Origin: Heterocephalus glaber
Taxonomy: Eukaryota > Chordata > Mammalia > Rodentia > Bathyergidae
Length of the DNA: 64,000 bases
Reading direction: 5' to 3'
NCBI RefSeq assembly: GCF_000247695.1
Contig: NW_004624801.1
Coordinates: 310,001 to 374,000 of the forward strand
Part shown: piece after piece, positions 24,148 through 37,278 of the stretch
Numbering within the stretch: the first letter of the stretch is position 1
Layout: each line of letters begins with the position of its first letter
Notes under the pieces: generated by a model
Databases searched by the model: none
What the model saw: only the letters and a program-made list of their open reading frames with translations
What the model was told of the DNA's origin: nothing
Program-made: the position numbers and the translations under genes

Positions 24148-26310
24148 TCCCAGATCGAGGAGGGCTAGCACTTGATCTAGTTACCTTCCAGCCAATCATC
24201 TTAAGGCAAGTAGTTGAAACGATGCCTTTTAAAAGTAATATGCCTATGTTGTATGATGATGGCAGTAAGTAGAATAGGATAAACTTGGTAAAGGATAATC
24301 TACATTTTCCATAGTTTTTTATTATTAAAAATTTTTGCTAGAAAATTTTGTGTTAGGAATGCTATTAAGAAGTCTGGTTGATTAAACTTCATCTTTTATT
24401 CGCTTATATCCTGGTGTCTTCAATTAGAAATGTGATATTCAGTAGTAAGAGGTAAAGGCAAGATGCTGAAATTAAAAAAAAATAGGAAGACTGGTAAGCT
24501 AGGATAAATTACAAGTTTTAAAGTCTATAAAAATTGAAAATAGATAGTAATTTCTTATAAAAAGCATCTAATCAAGACATGCAAAGTATACATTTATCAC
24601 TGTAACATTGAGACATGAAGCTGTGACACCAATAGGTTGTGAGTCACTATATTGCCTCTTAAAGTTTCTTGTTATTAACAAGCATAGTGGTTGTGAAATT
24701 GATAATCCCACCAATTCAGAGAATTCTTCCACTGCCATTTGTTCTGGTAATGATTAATGATTAGTCAGTGCTAGAAGCATTTCTTTTTGCTAAATCATGG
24801 CAGAAGAAAAATTAACATCATTATTTACTACAATATTTTTCTCTTAAATATCTTCCTTGACTCCAACAAATGGGGAACAGAAATAAGATCATGACCTTTC
24901 TGAATTCCTGTGTCAACCTCCCACTTTTCTGAAGGACATGGTACAAAGACAGAATCATACACGTGGGTTGAGGGGATGGATAGCAACTGGAAACATCTTC
25001 AGCCCACTGAAGAAGAAATATTGTTTACCTGTGTCCTAAAAGGTTGCAATGCTGTGTGCTATATAAGGGTTAGAGCACTCTACCTGAGAATGGTTGGGGA
25101 AGAAGGAGGGAATTATTTATGCTCAGAAGCAGTTATTTATGCCTCCTTTCTTCGTCCCTTTATATAGACATAAATGACTCAAATTGTAGATTTTAAGAAA
25201 CTTGTTGAACTTGGATCAATTGGATTGTTTTGTGAAATATGATACAATTAAGGTGATTAAATGAGTAATTTGAATGCTATGGGTGTGCTTAATTTTAGGA
25301 CATGAGATAAATTTTTATTTTCTATTTCCAGCTTACAAGATGTTTGACCATGTTTAAGCACAAACCCAATCACATATGAGTGAAGAGTTACTTTAAGCTT
25401 TATAAATAGCAGTTATTAGCTAGATTTGGAATTTTTTGTGTGCTTTTCTGCTGTCACTGAGCTGGCAATAAGTTTATGTTGCAGTTTTTGTTTGCTTATT
25501 TTATTTAAAATACACATACACACAATTCTGCTTTTTTTGTAAAAGCCAGCCTCTCCCCCCGCCTCTGTCTTTCTCAACTGAACCAAACAAATAAACTGAA
25601 CAAAATGATCTAATCCAAGATTACCAAGTAAAGTACACATAAGTATGTAAATTGCTTTTCTTTTATTTTCTTCTTTATCTTCTCCCTCCCTCCCTCCCTT
25701 CAACTTTCTTTCTTTTCGTTTTATCTTTTACCGAAGAGCTGTACTGCTAATTTTTAAAGGAACATGTGCAAATCTCTCCTTTTTATTGTTTTATGAATAA
25801 GAAGTTTGTTCAGGTCATAGGTTGCAAAATTGTCCAGAACCTTAATTTTAGAATACTAGTAATGCACTTTGTTTCTGTCTTGCTTCAGTAATGTAAATTC
25901 CATTTTTAAATCACACATACTTTATAGATTTAGATTTTGTAGCAGCAATCAGTTGAGAAAATGAGAGTTACAGTCTTCAGCGTAGCGTACAATCACCAGC
26001 ACAACAATTAAAAAGGGTTTTATCCCTCTTTTTAGTCCATTCAACTCACATTAGTTTCATTTCACTGTGCTTTGCCTCCTGGCCGGTGTCTATCCATGTT
26101 ACCTGGCCTGACCACATAAGAATGTAGGCATTGATAGCCAATTAAATGCATTCTATAGAGCTACATGCCTCCACAAGCAGATCCCTGTATATGGAACGGA
26201 GTGTAAAATTAGCATTCATGTGGAGTATTTATCTTTAAATTTCTGGTATAAATTTATAACATACCTTGAAACCCCCAATGAGTTACTTAATAATAAAGAT
26301 CTTAATCCAA
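24148..26310 (+). other. KCNJ16: probable KCNJ16 3' UTR with polyadenylation signal
   Basis: This is AT-rich, largely repeat-free sequence after the KCNJ16 stop. A canonical AATAAA at 26292-26297 is followed within about 20 nt by a GT-rich stretch (GTGTGTGCAT), a good candidate for the poly(A) site. An earlier AATAAA at 25590-25595 and a weaker ATTAAA near 24380 could be alternative sites. A CCCT-rich run lies near 25681-25699. The UTR end is inferred. Confidence 0.5.
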
Positions 26311-29300
26311 AAAGTGTGTGCATATACGTTTATTCTCTGCAGTGTAAATCCTATTAGCTGAGAAGAAGAACTCTGCCTCATATATTTAGAACACAGGCAG
26401 CATTGTTAACCATTTTTATGGTTTTAACAGCTTGTAGAAGAGCTATATCTGAAATAACAATTAGTTGCTTCTGTAAGCATTACACAAAGGCTGTGTGCCT
26501 AGGGACATTTCTAGTTTTAAAAGATCCATTGAGGATGGGATGTAGTAGAATATTTTTTCTCTTATGCCATCTATTTTTTCCGTGATTATGAAATTATTCA
26601 CTGGAGTGAATTACATGGCATATAGATTGTGGCATGACGGCTTTGCTCCACAGTGTGCTGTGGGCTGTGAACAGGGCTATGGGGAAGTGAATAAGCCCAG
26701 AGTGAAGGGAAAACTGTTTCCCTGCAACATCAAGTCACTAAGCGCTATTAGGTGTTTGGCCAAGATACACTTTGTCCCCACAACAAGACAATGAGATGTG
26801 TATTGCAAATTCCCTTTTCATCAAATGTCCAGTTCTTTTTAACAAATTCCTCAGACGGCAGTGTGCTCAAATTTAAAAAATAAAAATTTCACCTGTGCTC
26901 CCCATTTCCCCTGTGAGTGGGGGTGAAGTGAGGCGAAGTGGCATTGTTTCGACCCACATAGTGTCAGCAGGAACCTCTGCACAGGGTTTTTTTAAAAAGC
27001 TCTTCGATCAGGGCTGACTTAGCTGACACAAATCTATTACTGTCTGTTCATGTTCTCCTCATTTGGACCTGAGATTTGACCTCTGGTGTGAGAGGGTACA
27101 TCAAGGACAATTCCTATAGGGGGAAATGGAAAGACAGGGGAAACTGCACCCCTGGATTACGCATCTCCAGACTTCTGCATGAGTGAAAATGAATGTGTTC
27201 TCAAACTGACCCTGTGAGCAACATGTCAGAAGCAATTGCCTAGAAAACAAGGCTGGCAAGAAAAAAATGATGTACAGTTTAACTGCAACTTGCACATGAA
27301 ATTTGATGGGCTCAGTCACTATGGAAGCAACCTATTTTTCTGGGGAGTTGAGAAAATGCCACTTTTACTGTAAAACAAACACAAAGGAATTGCTTCGGGT
27401 CTATAAATCCCTCTAGGTACCGGTGGTGGCTGGGAGACCTTCATTAAAGGATTGATCAGGCCTGCTGTGGGCTGTCCTTTATCTTCTTCCTTCTCTACAG
27501 AAGAATTATAGGTATTCACTGCTTTAAAGGGACTTTCCCTAGGACTAATGATCTGAAATCAAACCAGGCTGCAGGTAAAGCAAGCCTGGAAATACTTGGG
27601 GAATAAAAACAAAAACAAAAACAAAAACAAAGAATCTCTGCTCATGGCATCTCAGGAGACTCCAGCCAGATCAGATACATCAATTTAGATCATTTGAGGG
27701 GACATTACAATCACACTAGGAACTTAAATCCTTACTGCGAATATTCCTATTTTTTCATTTTCGAGTTGAAGGCTGAGATATGTGTATAGAGGATTCTCTA
27801 GACCACTCCTGTGTAGATGCTGAGTCTCCAAATTCTACCCAGCTTAAAATATTCTATTAGTCTCATCCATGACAGGCCTGGATGCTGTTATTATGAATGT
27901 CTTTCCTGTGTTTCTTAAGGTAAGGTTCACCTGAAGAGTTCTAGAACCTTCACACCTACACCGTAGTCTTCTAAATCACAAAGCCTTGCCTTCCCTCTAA
28001 AGTCAGCGTGGCCTCTTTCTCTCTCTCATTTTCACTTTTAAAGGAGCTGCATGACCAATTTTTAGGAAAACAAAATCCAATTACCACATGCAAAATGCAA
28101 GTGGGGGTCACCCGGAGTACACAAACAGATCACGCAGCAGAGAAATTGGCAAATTCTAAGATTCTCCTGGATATGAGGTTTATAAAAACAAAATCTAGTA
28201 CCTGAGAGTCACTTTGGATGAATCTGTGAGCAGAGAATAAGCAAGGCTCCAAGCAGGGCATTTTCCGAAAAAGACACATTTATAGTGTCACTGGGAAACC
28301 ATTGTTAGGCTGCATTGTTTTGAAACTTTTGGAAGAAAAATCTGAACTTCCCAACTGCTTCTTTTACTATTCTTGGTTCACTAAAGCAGCTTAGTAGAGT
28401 CCTCTTAGAACTCTGTGGTTGGAGCTTAAGATTAAGCTCTAAGGCCTATTGCCTTTGGCCTCATGATGCCGTCCCAAAGGCCCTTCTTTGAGAATGTCCA
28501 CGCCTGCAGTTTAGGATCATTTGGGCAGAGTTCGGAGGCTTAGTTTAACACACCCAAAGTTCAATATCCTTGAACTTGAAAGCACCCTTTGAACTTCCAT
28601 AAATTCTCAGTTGTGGGGTAGTTAACAAGGAAAATAAGATACATACACTGATAAAAATATAACCTATTGTCTTTTGCTGTTTGGTCTCATTGATTTATGA
28701 ATACTGAAAAGTAAAAGGATACCATGTCAAGAGTCTGTCCCTCACCCATGGAAGGAAAGCTGGATGGAGCTTGATAGTCTTCTAAATAAATAAGGCAATC
28801 TGTACCTGTTGAAACTCATCATAGGCTGTGGATGGAAGCTTTGAAGACTCCCCAGGCTGCAGAGAAATGGATTAATTATTTTAAATATTTCAGCATGCCT
28901 GATGGATAATAACCCAGGTTGTCTTCCTAAATTACATAGCCAAAGAATGCTTTTTTTCTCCACTGCTATTATTTACCACCAGGGACTATAAAACATCCTT
29001 AATCACTCTCTAAGCAACGTGAACTTGAGACAGAGAGAGTCTCAGGAGACTTAGTCACTGTGAAAATGGCTTTCCAGAATATTATCAAAAACCTTCAAAT
29101 GTTCACATCAAGTACTTCAATCACATGCAACATTCACAGAGGTTAAAGTCATTTATTTGAATTAGAAACACAAGTTGGAGATCAATAATTTATTGTGTTG
29201 TTGGTTGATTTTTTGACTTCAGTTTTTGCCTGGGGAAGGGACTCTAGCCATGAGGGGATGGGGTTAAGGACAGAGATAGCTCCCCTCAGCAGCTCATTCC

Positions 29301-30065
29301 AGAGCCATTGGCTCATTTAATCATATCCTATTGCACAGAGGAGGAAATCTCTTACTCAGCAAAATTATTCTGCTCAAAGAGACAGGGACATGAAAGGACT
29401 GGAGTGAAAGAAGGCACAAGGACCAATGACCAGCTCAGTCTTCTGAAGAGATGTCAGCAGTCCTGGTGTTGCTGGAGGTTGAGATGTGTTAGAATCACTA
29501 AACAGAAAATGTGATTGTGGACGTCTTTGTGAAATGCAGCCTTGACATTTCCTACGAGTGCTACTGGACTGTTCGTTGGTCATTAGTTATTTAGAAAGTG
29601 TTGGCAAAGAAAATATCTGTGGAAAATGGCTGTTAGGAGGCATGAGGAATGAGATAATCTTCAAGATGTAGACAAACAAAAATGATTGAAGTAAGAAAAG
29701 AAAAGGGGGAACTCACCCCTATTCAGGGAAATGCTGATGCACAGTGAGGCACGCCTTGTCCTTGCTCTCCTCCCACCCAGCCTTTCACCTTGGGAGCAGG
29801 AACACCTAGTCCTCTGGCAAAGCTTTCCTTAGGAAACAAGTGAATGCAATGAGCCTCAGCTTTCTTTTATCCTATTAAATGAATGTAGTTCTTCTTAAGA
29901 CCAAGGCTGTAATGAAAGAAGCCCAGCCTAAGAGAATCACAGATCTGGACTGGCAACAGTGGCTTGTCTTATGAACTGTGCAACTTGGAGCAACTTAGCT
30001 GATGTCTCTAACACTTATTTATAGCTTATTTATTTATCCCTAATTTACAGCTGCGCTTGCTATAG
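26311..30065. other. intergenic DNA between KCNJ16 and KCNJ2, no gene recognised
   Basis: Mostly unique-looking sequence with a short (AAAAC)n run at 27605-27632. Short ORFs on both strands resemble nothing I know. Lack of obvious young repeats over several kb would be compatible with conserved regulatory DNA, but this cannot be tested from one sequence. Confidence 0.4.
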
Positions 30066-30300
30066 TAAATTACAACTAAGACTTTAGGCTTCAGAACCAA
30101 CTGCCTAGGCTTGAATATCATTATATCTACAATTTCCTGACTCTGTGACTTTGAGTAATTTAATTAACCACTCTGTGCCCAAGTTTCCTCAACTAAAATA
30201 AGAAAAACAATAGTAGCCACCTCATAGTTGTTGTGAAGACTGAGGAAATATTTATAAAGAGCTTAAAACAATTACCTGGTTATAAGTGCTAATAAAGCGC
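30066..30300 (+). repeat. MIR SINE
   Basis: The order TAGGCTTCAGAACCAACTGC, CTGACTCTGTGACTTTGAGT, CAAGTTTCCTCAACTAAAAT, CACCTCATAGTTGTTGTGA, AAGTGCTAATAAA follows the sense MIR consensus along most of its length. Confidence 0.85.
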
Positions 30301-31141
30301 AAGCAATGAATACTGCTAGCAACAAATCTTTCACCTCTTAATGTTTTAACGGTTTAATTTTTAAGCTTTTAACATTGACCTAAACCCAAAAAACAAAATT
30401 AAAAAGGAGTGATTATGTAACCATTTGGTAGAAGATGTTTAAATTATTCCTATCCAAATGTAAATGATTTCTGTACTGTCTTACCCAAATCACTTTGGGT
30501 TGTCCAAATCATATTTCCTCCCTGTTGTGTGAGGGAGGCATCAGCTTTCAGTAAAATGGTGCTTTCAAAGTAAAATAACCCATAAGATTTAGTGACTAGC
30601 ACCAAACTAAGTAAAAGTCACCCTGCACATAATACAGGCTAATTTTCCTGCAAAATGTATCAAGTGGGCATTAAATTAAAGCCACGTAAAGCCATTTCCA
30701 AAAGTGTTTAGCTACTTTATATCATAGTAATATGTATTATTTTCAAATCATTCCAATATGTCCCAGTAAATTGGAAGGGTCCTAGAAAAGGCAGGTTCTT
30801 CACCCCCAAATGACCCACCATAACGCAAATAAGCTGCTGCTAACTGAACCTGGGAAATTTTGCTGGCATATAATGTGCTGGTGGTCTCTGGGGTCCTGCC
30901 AACCACCCAGGAGATGCTGAGCCACATTTCCTGTCCTGGGAAAGAAGAGATGTATTGAATTCACTTGGAATGGGAAAGCAAATCTTCTTCCCTATAGTAT
31001 GACATACTTTAGTAGAAGATGGAAGAGAATTCACATTCTACATGGAGTAGCTGTGTGAATTTGGGCCATTTCATATACATCGTTAGAACTCAGTTTTTTC
31101 CTGGGTGTAAATGAAGTGAATGGTATCCATCTTGTTTGCTT

Positions 31142-31472
31142 TCTTAGTCTGTTTTCTGCTGGTATAACAAAAATACCACAGAATGGGAAAATCATAATGA
31201 AGACAAGTTCATTTGCTCACAGTTTTGGAGAGTGGGAAGTCCATGACTGAGCAGCTAGCATACTAGCATATGGAGAGACACTTCTTGCTGTGTCATCCTA
31301 TAGCAGGAGAGAGAGAGTTTAAATAAACCACTGTGAAGATAATGGCATTAATCCATTTATGAAGGTGGGGTCATCATAGCCAAATCATCTCTAAAAGACC
31401 CCACATTTTAATACTATTAGAAGAGAAATTTAATTTTAGTGTGAATTTTGGAGGAAACAATGTTCAAATCAG
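31142..31472 (-). mobile_element. solo MLT1-type MaLR LTR
   Basis: The reverse-strand MLT1 end is seen as TTAGTCTGTTTTCTGCTGGT, AAAATACCACAGAATGGGAA and CTCACAGTTTTGGAGAGTGG. Later come TTAATCCATTTATGAAGGTG and GTGAATTTTGGAGGAAACA. It is a diverged, ancient solo LTR without internal sequence. Confidence 0.75.
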
Positions 31473-31975
31473 AGAATAGGTTAAATGTGAGGAGTGTATC
31501 AGGACACCATTACATATATAACAATATGTCTGTATGCAGACACACATAACTATCTGGCAAGTAGGAATTGCTCCATATACGAATACTCCCTGTCTTCTTA
31601 CATATGCTTAAATAGTAGCAGTATGTTTCAGAAAAATTTGGAAGTGAAAGCAGTTATTAGCTGTAGGATACAATGCTTTACTAGCAATTATAATTCTTGT
31701 ATCTTGATGTGGCAGGTGGATATCTGAGGCTATGATTCTAAGTGTATTCTGTTCCTGTTCCCAAGAGAAATGGATTTTCCTCTTAGCGTTGCCACCATGG
31801 GCTGTGGGCTTGGAGGAAATGACTCCACCGCTCTGCTGCACTGTTTAAAAATATTTATCCCATGGACATTCTCTGAATGACTTTAGGGTTTCTTATGAGG
31901 CCAAAAAACGTGATGATGTTTCCTCATTCCACTCCAATTCTTATTTTTACTTGTTTTTCTATTTTTTTTTTCTGT

Positions 31976-32325
31976 AGTGTATTGCTATAGCCTGAGTGTC
32001 TATGCGTCCCTCAAGTTCATGTGTTGAAGTCTTAACACTCCAGGTGATAGTGTTAAGAGAGGGGACCCTGGTGAGTTGACCGGGTCCTGAGAGGGGAGTT
32101 TCCTAAGAGGAAAGGGCTGAAACCCCTTCAGCTCTTCCACCACCTGGGGACACAGTGAGAAAGCATCATCTTTGAACCTGCAGCTGGATTCACATAAAAC
32201 CCCAAATTTGTCTTGAACTTGGACTTACCCCTAGAACTGTAGGATGTATTGTTGATAAGCCACCCAGTTTATGATATTTTGTTAGAGAATTCTGAGCACA
32301 GAGAGACACAGAAGTAATTCTCTAC
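31976..32325 (+). mobile_element. solo MLT1-type MaLR LTR
   Basis: It begins GTGTATTGCTATAGCCTGAG with GTCCCTCAAGTTCATGTGTTG, and later has TAAGCCACCCAGTTTATGAT and ATTTTGTTAGAGAATTCTGAG, the sense MLT1 order. It lies 0.5 kb from an antisense MLT1, so the two are in inverted orientation. Confidence 0.75.
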
Positions 32326-32329
32326 AGTT

Positions 32330-34335
32330 TTTCTAGTCTTGTGATTCTTGTCCATTCTGAATTTAGCTGGAAAATCTAATTTCACATTATTTTCTGCATC
32401 TTTAAAAGTCTTTCTTTAATGTATAACTGATGTACAGTGTGTAGTTCCCATACTAATAAATCAACATTTTAGTTAATGGAATAGGTACTAAATACAGTTT
32501 TCAGATATGATATTACTGCCTTTTTCTAAAATCAGGCTTATTTAAACAGCAAAATTCACAGGAATTAAAAATTGCACAAGTTGTTATTATAAAAAAGATG
32601 AGATACACAGCCTTTATAGTTACAATGCCAGAAAGTAAGTAGAGTCATAAAAATGTAATAACAAAGATAAAACATGAAAATTCTGATGAGGGCAGCATAT
32701 ATTTATGACACAAACTAAGAAAGGCCTTCAAATATGCTACTAAGTTTCGCAAAATGCTACAACTCTTCACTTATGGGCATTAGAGGAAAATAGTCTTCCC
32801 AGGGTGCTACTAACCTTTTGTGTCATTAATATTAAGAGGCACATCTTCAGATGGGTGATTTGTATGCTGAATGGCAGACAACTGTACCTGTCCAAACTGC
32901 ATTTCTTTTCCGTTTTGTATATGCATTAATAAATGTAAGTTCTACTATTGCAGCATTTAGCTTAGCAGACATCAGTGATTTCTTGGTCCCCAGTGTAAGG
33001 AAAGATGGTCTATTCTCTGAAACAATTATAAAATAAATGGAGAGCAAACTGGGATATTCTGGGTACTCTTCCCAACATCATGTTTGGCACGGATCTCAGA
33101 GAAATCACAGTTCGTAAATGGTAAGTACGAGCAGTTACTGTAAGACAAAGTTTTCATAAGGGCTCTTTCATTGTTACATCACAAATAAATGTTAGAATGG
33201 TCATGGAATGACAGCAACTGAAATAAGAGCAATAATTGACCTATCAAACAGTATAAATTCTGTGTATTCGTCTCCAGCAATGTAGGCTGTTATCTCAGTT
33301 ATTACTTGATGTTTTAAAACTTGAACAATAAGGAAAATGAAGGACCCACAGACTTATTTGCCCTCTTGGGGGTGGAGAATTGTAGGAGTGCAAAATACTA
33401 ATGATTTTGCTTGTAGAAAAAAAGACAAATAAAAGCCATTTTTGTTTGCACTGAAGGCTTGGATAATATTTTAATGCTAATCCTTTGTAATACCGGTATT
33501 GTAATCACAATACTAATAATTATTATGAAAAGGCCTCTGATAATTGCCTTTCTATTAGGAGACAGAGCATTCTTGATCCCCATTGTGCCACCTTGTGGTC
33601 ACAAAAGAACACAGGTTTTATTTATTTTTTTGTGAAAAGTAAACCTGTTAATTTTTTTTTTTTTTTTTGCTTTCAGGGATAGGAGATAATACTGGGAAGA
33701 ACAGCTTAGAAAGCATGTGACCAAAAATACCTATGCACACAACATCACAGGCACCATTCAACATATAAAACAGCATACACTAAAAAGCAGCAAGTGGTAT
33801 TGGTCTAAGAATGAGTGGTAGGTACTAGATTTTCACCTATGCTACCTCCAAAAAGAATCTATATTTAGAAGATAAAATAGGAGTTAAATTAGGCTGGCAT
33901 TCTCTCTCTACCAATATAGACATGAAAATCTGGAGAATGTCCATTGAAAATCTAATAAATAATTCAGCAATCTATTCCAAGAGAAAGCAGCCAGATTTAG
34001 GTGTGAATTTTCAATATTGTATTAGAATAATCATGCAAATGTACATATACAAATTTCTTAATATATGAAATTTAATAGCGTCATTAAAGATTTACTTGGT
34101 ATATGTATGTAGTATAATTTCAGAATTTTATGCATTTCAAAGAGTTGTAATATTTATTTAAAGGATTTTTCTAAATTCCACTTGGGTCAGTATCCAGACA
34201 TGAAGAACAGAAAATGATGTGTTTACTCACCCTCCCACAGAAGACTATCAGCTAGAGACTAAATACTATATTTTGTAAACAAAAAAAAATTTAAAAATTT
34301 AGAGACCATTACAATAAACAATACTGTCATTCTAA
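32330..34335. other. intergenic DNA, no gene recognised
   Basis: AT-rich sequence with a T-run at 33651-33668. No credible ORF or recognisable element. Confidence 0.4.
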
Positions 34336-34349
34336 ATCATAGCATTATT

Positions 34350-34436
34350 GGGTTTTTTTTCAGTACTGGGAATTGAACTCAGGGCCTTGTGCTTGCCAGG
34401 CAGGCACAGGGCCACTGAGCTACGTTCCCAGCCCCC
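34350..34436 (-). mobile_element. ID-type SINE
   Basis: A poly-T start, CAGTACTGGGAATTGAACTC and CCACTGAGCTACGTTCCCAGC. CATAGCATT (34338-34346) and CACAGCATT (34437-34445) may be its target-site duplication, with one mismatch. Confidence 0.85.
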
Positions 34437-34479
34437 CACAGCATTTTTTTAAACTAGCATTTCTCGCTCATCTTCTCCT

Positions 34480-34590
34480 CTTTCTTTCCTTCTCTCTCTC
34501 TTCCTTCCTTCTTTCCTTCCTTTCATCCATCCTTCCTTCCTTCCTTTATTAGTTCCTTGCTTCCTTTCTTCCTTCTCTTTCTTCCAGCTT
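34480..34590. repeat. CT/TTCC-rich microsatellite
   Basis: An imperfect run of TTCC, CTTT and TCTC units, with a short CATC block inside. Confidence 0.85.
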
Positions 34591-34659
34591 CCTGTTTAAG
34601 ATTAGAAATTATATAGCTATTGAATTAAAAGGTTTCAGCCACTAGTACCTGATTTTTAA

Positions 34660-35750
34660 AATATTCGTGCACTCCTCTATTGAGTACATACCACATGTCA
34701 GGTTATTCATCGACACTGTAAAGGCAATAGTAACTGTATAGAAAAAAATCTTATCTTCATTGAACTTCAAGTGGGAGAGAGAGAAAGTAAAGAAACAAAC
34801 GCACAATTTAATGTTATATACTGTAAAAGAATTTGAAAAACAACAGGAATTTACCACTGCTTATGTCGACAAGCTCAGACACCTGGAATAGAGAAAGTAA
34901 ACCATGTAGATTCCCGAAGAGACAGTTCCAAACCAGTGCTAGTACCCTGAAGCAGGATTTGAGAATTTGATGGGGTAGCAAAAATTCAGTTTGGGTGAGG
35001 GCTTGGTGCAGATATGTATTTGATATGCACATGGGAACAAAGAGTTGGAAGCTGTGTATGTGACTTTGGTGCGGTGGGAGGTCAGCTGCTAAAGCTGCAG
35101 ACTTGAAAGCCATCTTCCTAAGCTACATGTTTAAAAATGCAGGCCTTGATGTGATCTAGGAGTTGAATGGAAGTAGTAGGGAAATCATAGAGTTAGATAG
35201 AGCCAGGGCACTGTAGCCTTGTGTGGTAGAGCATTAGGGGAGCTTATTAAAGGTACCTGGGATGGAGCAGTCCAGAGGTTTGAGAGAAAACAGAGAGCAA
35301 TTGTTACTTAAAAGCCAATGAAGAACGTGATCCAAACAGAGATTGTCAGTGCTGGAAATAAGTCTTGAAGGCTTTGGAAAGACAAGCTGGGGTAGATGGC
35401 TGATTGAAGGGCGCTCAAAGGAGAATGAGATGTGAGAAAAGTGGTGTTGTAAAGGGAAAAGATAAGGAGGGAATAGCAGGAGATAGATGTAAGGTAAAAG
35501 AAAGCTTTCCCCTTTTCCTTTCTTTGTATTTTTTTTTTTCTTTTGACAGTGGGAGGAAGTTCAGTATGTTTGTGAACAGATGGGAATGATCCCTCTCTAA
35601 GGAAAAAAATAGATAATGTAGGAGCGAGAGGATAATTAAAGAAGTAGAGCCCTTGAATACATGAGAAGAGATGGCATTTAGTAGATAAGCACACGGAGTG
35701 ATCACATGTCATCTTAGCCTCAGACACTGCCAGGAAATAACAGACACAGA
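34660..35750 (-). repeat. ancient L2 LINE, antisense (boundaries uncertain)
   Basis: TCTATTGAGTACATACCACATG, CATTGAACTTCAAGTGGGAGAGA and, further on, CACTGTAGCCTTGTGTGG and AAGCCAATGAAGAACGTGA follow the antisense L2 3' region in order. It is strongly diverged. Short minus-strand ORFs here (35308-35727) are not credited as a gene. Confidence 0.5.
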
Positions 35751-37150
35751 TAGAGATGGATGGGTGGATTTCTTACTGGGTTGGAGGGGATTGGAAGGGG
35801 AAGTTTTCCTCTTGGCTTCCATTTTCACTATAATAGGAAGTAAAATAACCAGATGAGAATGGAGGTTATTGGCAGAGTGAAGGCAGGCAAGGTTTAAATA
35901 CTCTTTCCAGAGATTTTGGATGGACTAGGGAAGTACAACAGGACCGAATATAATTGGATAACCAGGCAGTCCTGAAGTCCCTTTCTAGGTTTGTGATCAC
36001 ACTTTTAAAATAACAACAGCTAATGTGGCTGTGTGCTTTCTTCGTTTATAACATTTGTTATAGTTTAGTTTCCAAGAACTGATCAGTTGAAAAAATCCAG
36101 CTTTCCAAGTGAACATGTTTTATTTTTATGAATGGTGCACACATTTACATTTCAATAAAAGAGAGCTAATTTTATCTGCTACTGAAACACTAATTGTGAG
36201 GATCTAGATATAAATGGGGAGATCACAATTTGTCTGCAAAAGAGTACCTTAGGATTTAAGTATCCCAAAGAGCAAGAAGCTCTGACTGCCACGTGCCAGT
36301 TCTCCAGCTCTTCCTCAGTGTGGTCATATATCACAACTAAGTGTTGAGGGGAAGTGTGTTGAGACTGCTGGGATTCCACCAACACAATTTATCCTAGTCC
36401 AAGCTTTTTAGTATACTAAAGAGTATAGCTTGGGCTAGCATAAATTTATTTGGTTAAAAAAAACACATAATAAAAGGAGCTAAGTAGGAAATGCATGAAC
36501 CGGAGAGCCACCAGTTTGTCTAAACTGGAATTGTTTGAGAACAATAGGCTCCTGGCAGAGTGGGTTGAGGCTACAGCTAAGTAGCAATCAAGTGGCAAAC
36601 AAAATCTGCTTGTCTTCATGACAGTTTAATTTACTTTGTCTCCACCCATGGATTGATTTTTTTTTATACCTTTGTGTATAATGTCATGACTGGCTCTTCT
36701 GGCCCCATCCCTACCCTAAAACTATTGTCATTTCCTTATCAACAGACCATTTCATGTATTCAGTTCTGCAGGTCAGAGGGAAGGGGAGAACAAATCTTAA
36801 GTGAATTTGTTTTTGCTTTGATTTGGGAAGTTTTCTTTGATATACCTTTAGGATAGTTCTTTTCAACTTTTAATTACAAATTTACTCTTCATGTTTTCAA
36901 CATTTACTATTATGTAACATAAAGTTAAGTAATGTTAAAATCTGATAGGGCTATTTGCAATGAATCCATGACACATAAAGAACAAAAAGGTGCACTTGTC
37001 ATGGGAAGTGTAATGAAAAGAGAGTGATGGATTCCAGGCTAATAATAGGCTTTAATAAATTAAGCATTTTTAATGATGTGTTTGTGTGTTTATTATGACA
37101 TGCATTGAAGCTACTGCACTACTGAATAATGTTAAGGACACATTTTAAAA
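35751..37150. other. intergenic DNA, no gene recognised
   Basis: AT-rich sequence with only short open frames (for example 36653-36856) and no recognisable element or motif. Confidence 0.35.
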
Positions 37151-37165
37151 AGTATTGAAGAAGAG

Positions 37166-37263
37166 GGCCGGGGATTTAGCTCAGTGGTTCTGGCGCCTGC
37201 CTTGCAAGTGCAAGGTCTTGAGTTTGATCCTCATTATCAAATAAATAAATAAATAAATAAAAG
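37166..37263 (+). mobile_element. ID-type SINE with perfect 15-bp target-site duplication
   Basis: GGCCGGGGATTTAGCTCAGT, GCAAGTGCAAGGTCTTGAGT and an (AAAT)n tail. AGTATTGAAGAAGAG is repeated exactly at 37151-37165 and 37264-37278, defining the insertion completely. Confidence 0.97.
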
Positions 37264-37278
37264 AGTATTGAAGAAGAG

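Noticed and set aside
31142..32325. two MLT1 LTRs as a provirus
   Set aside because: They are in opposite orientation with no internal retroviral sequence between them, so they are independent solo LTRs.
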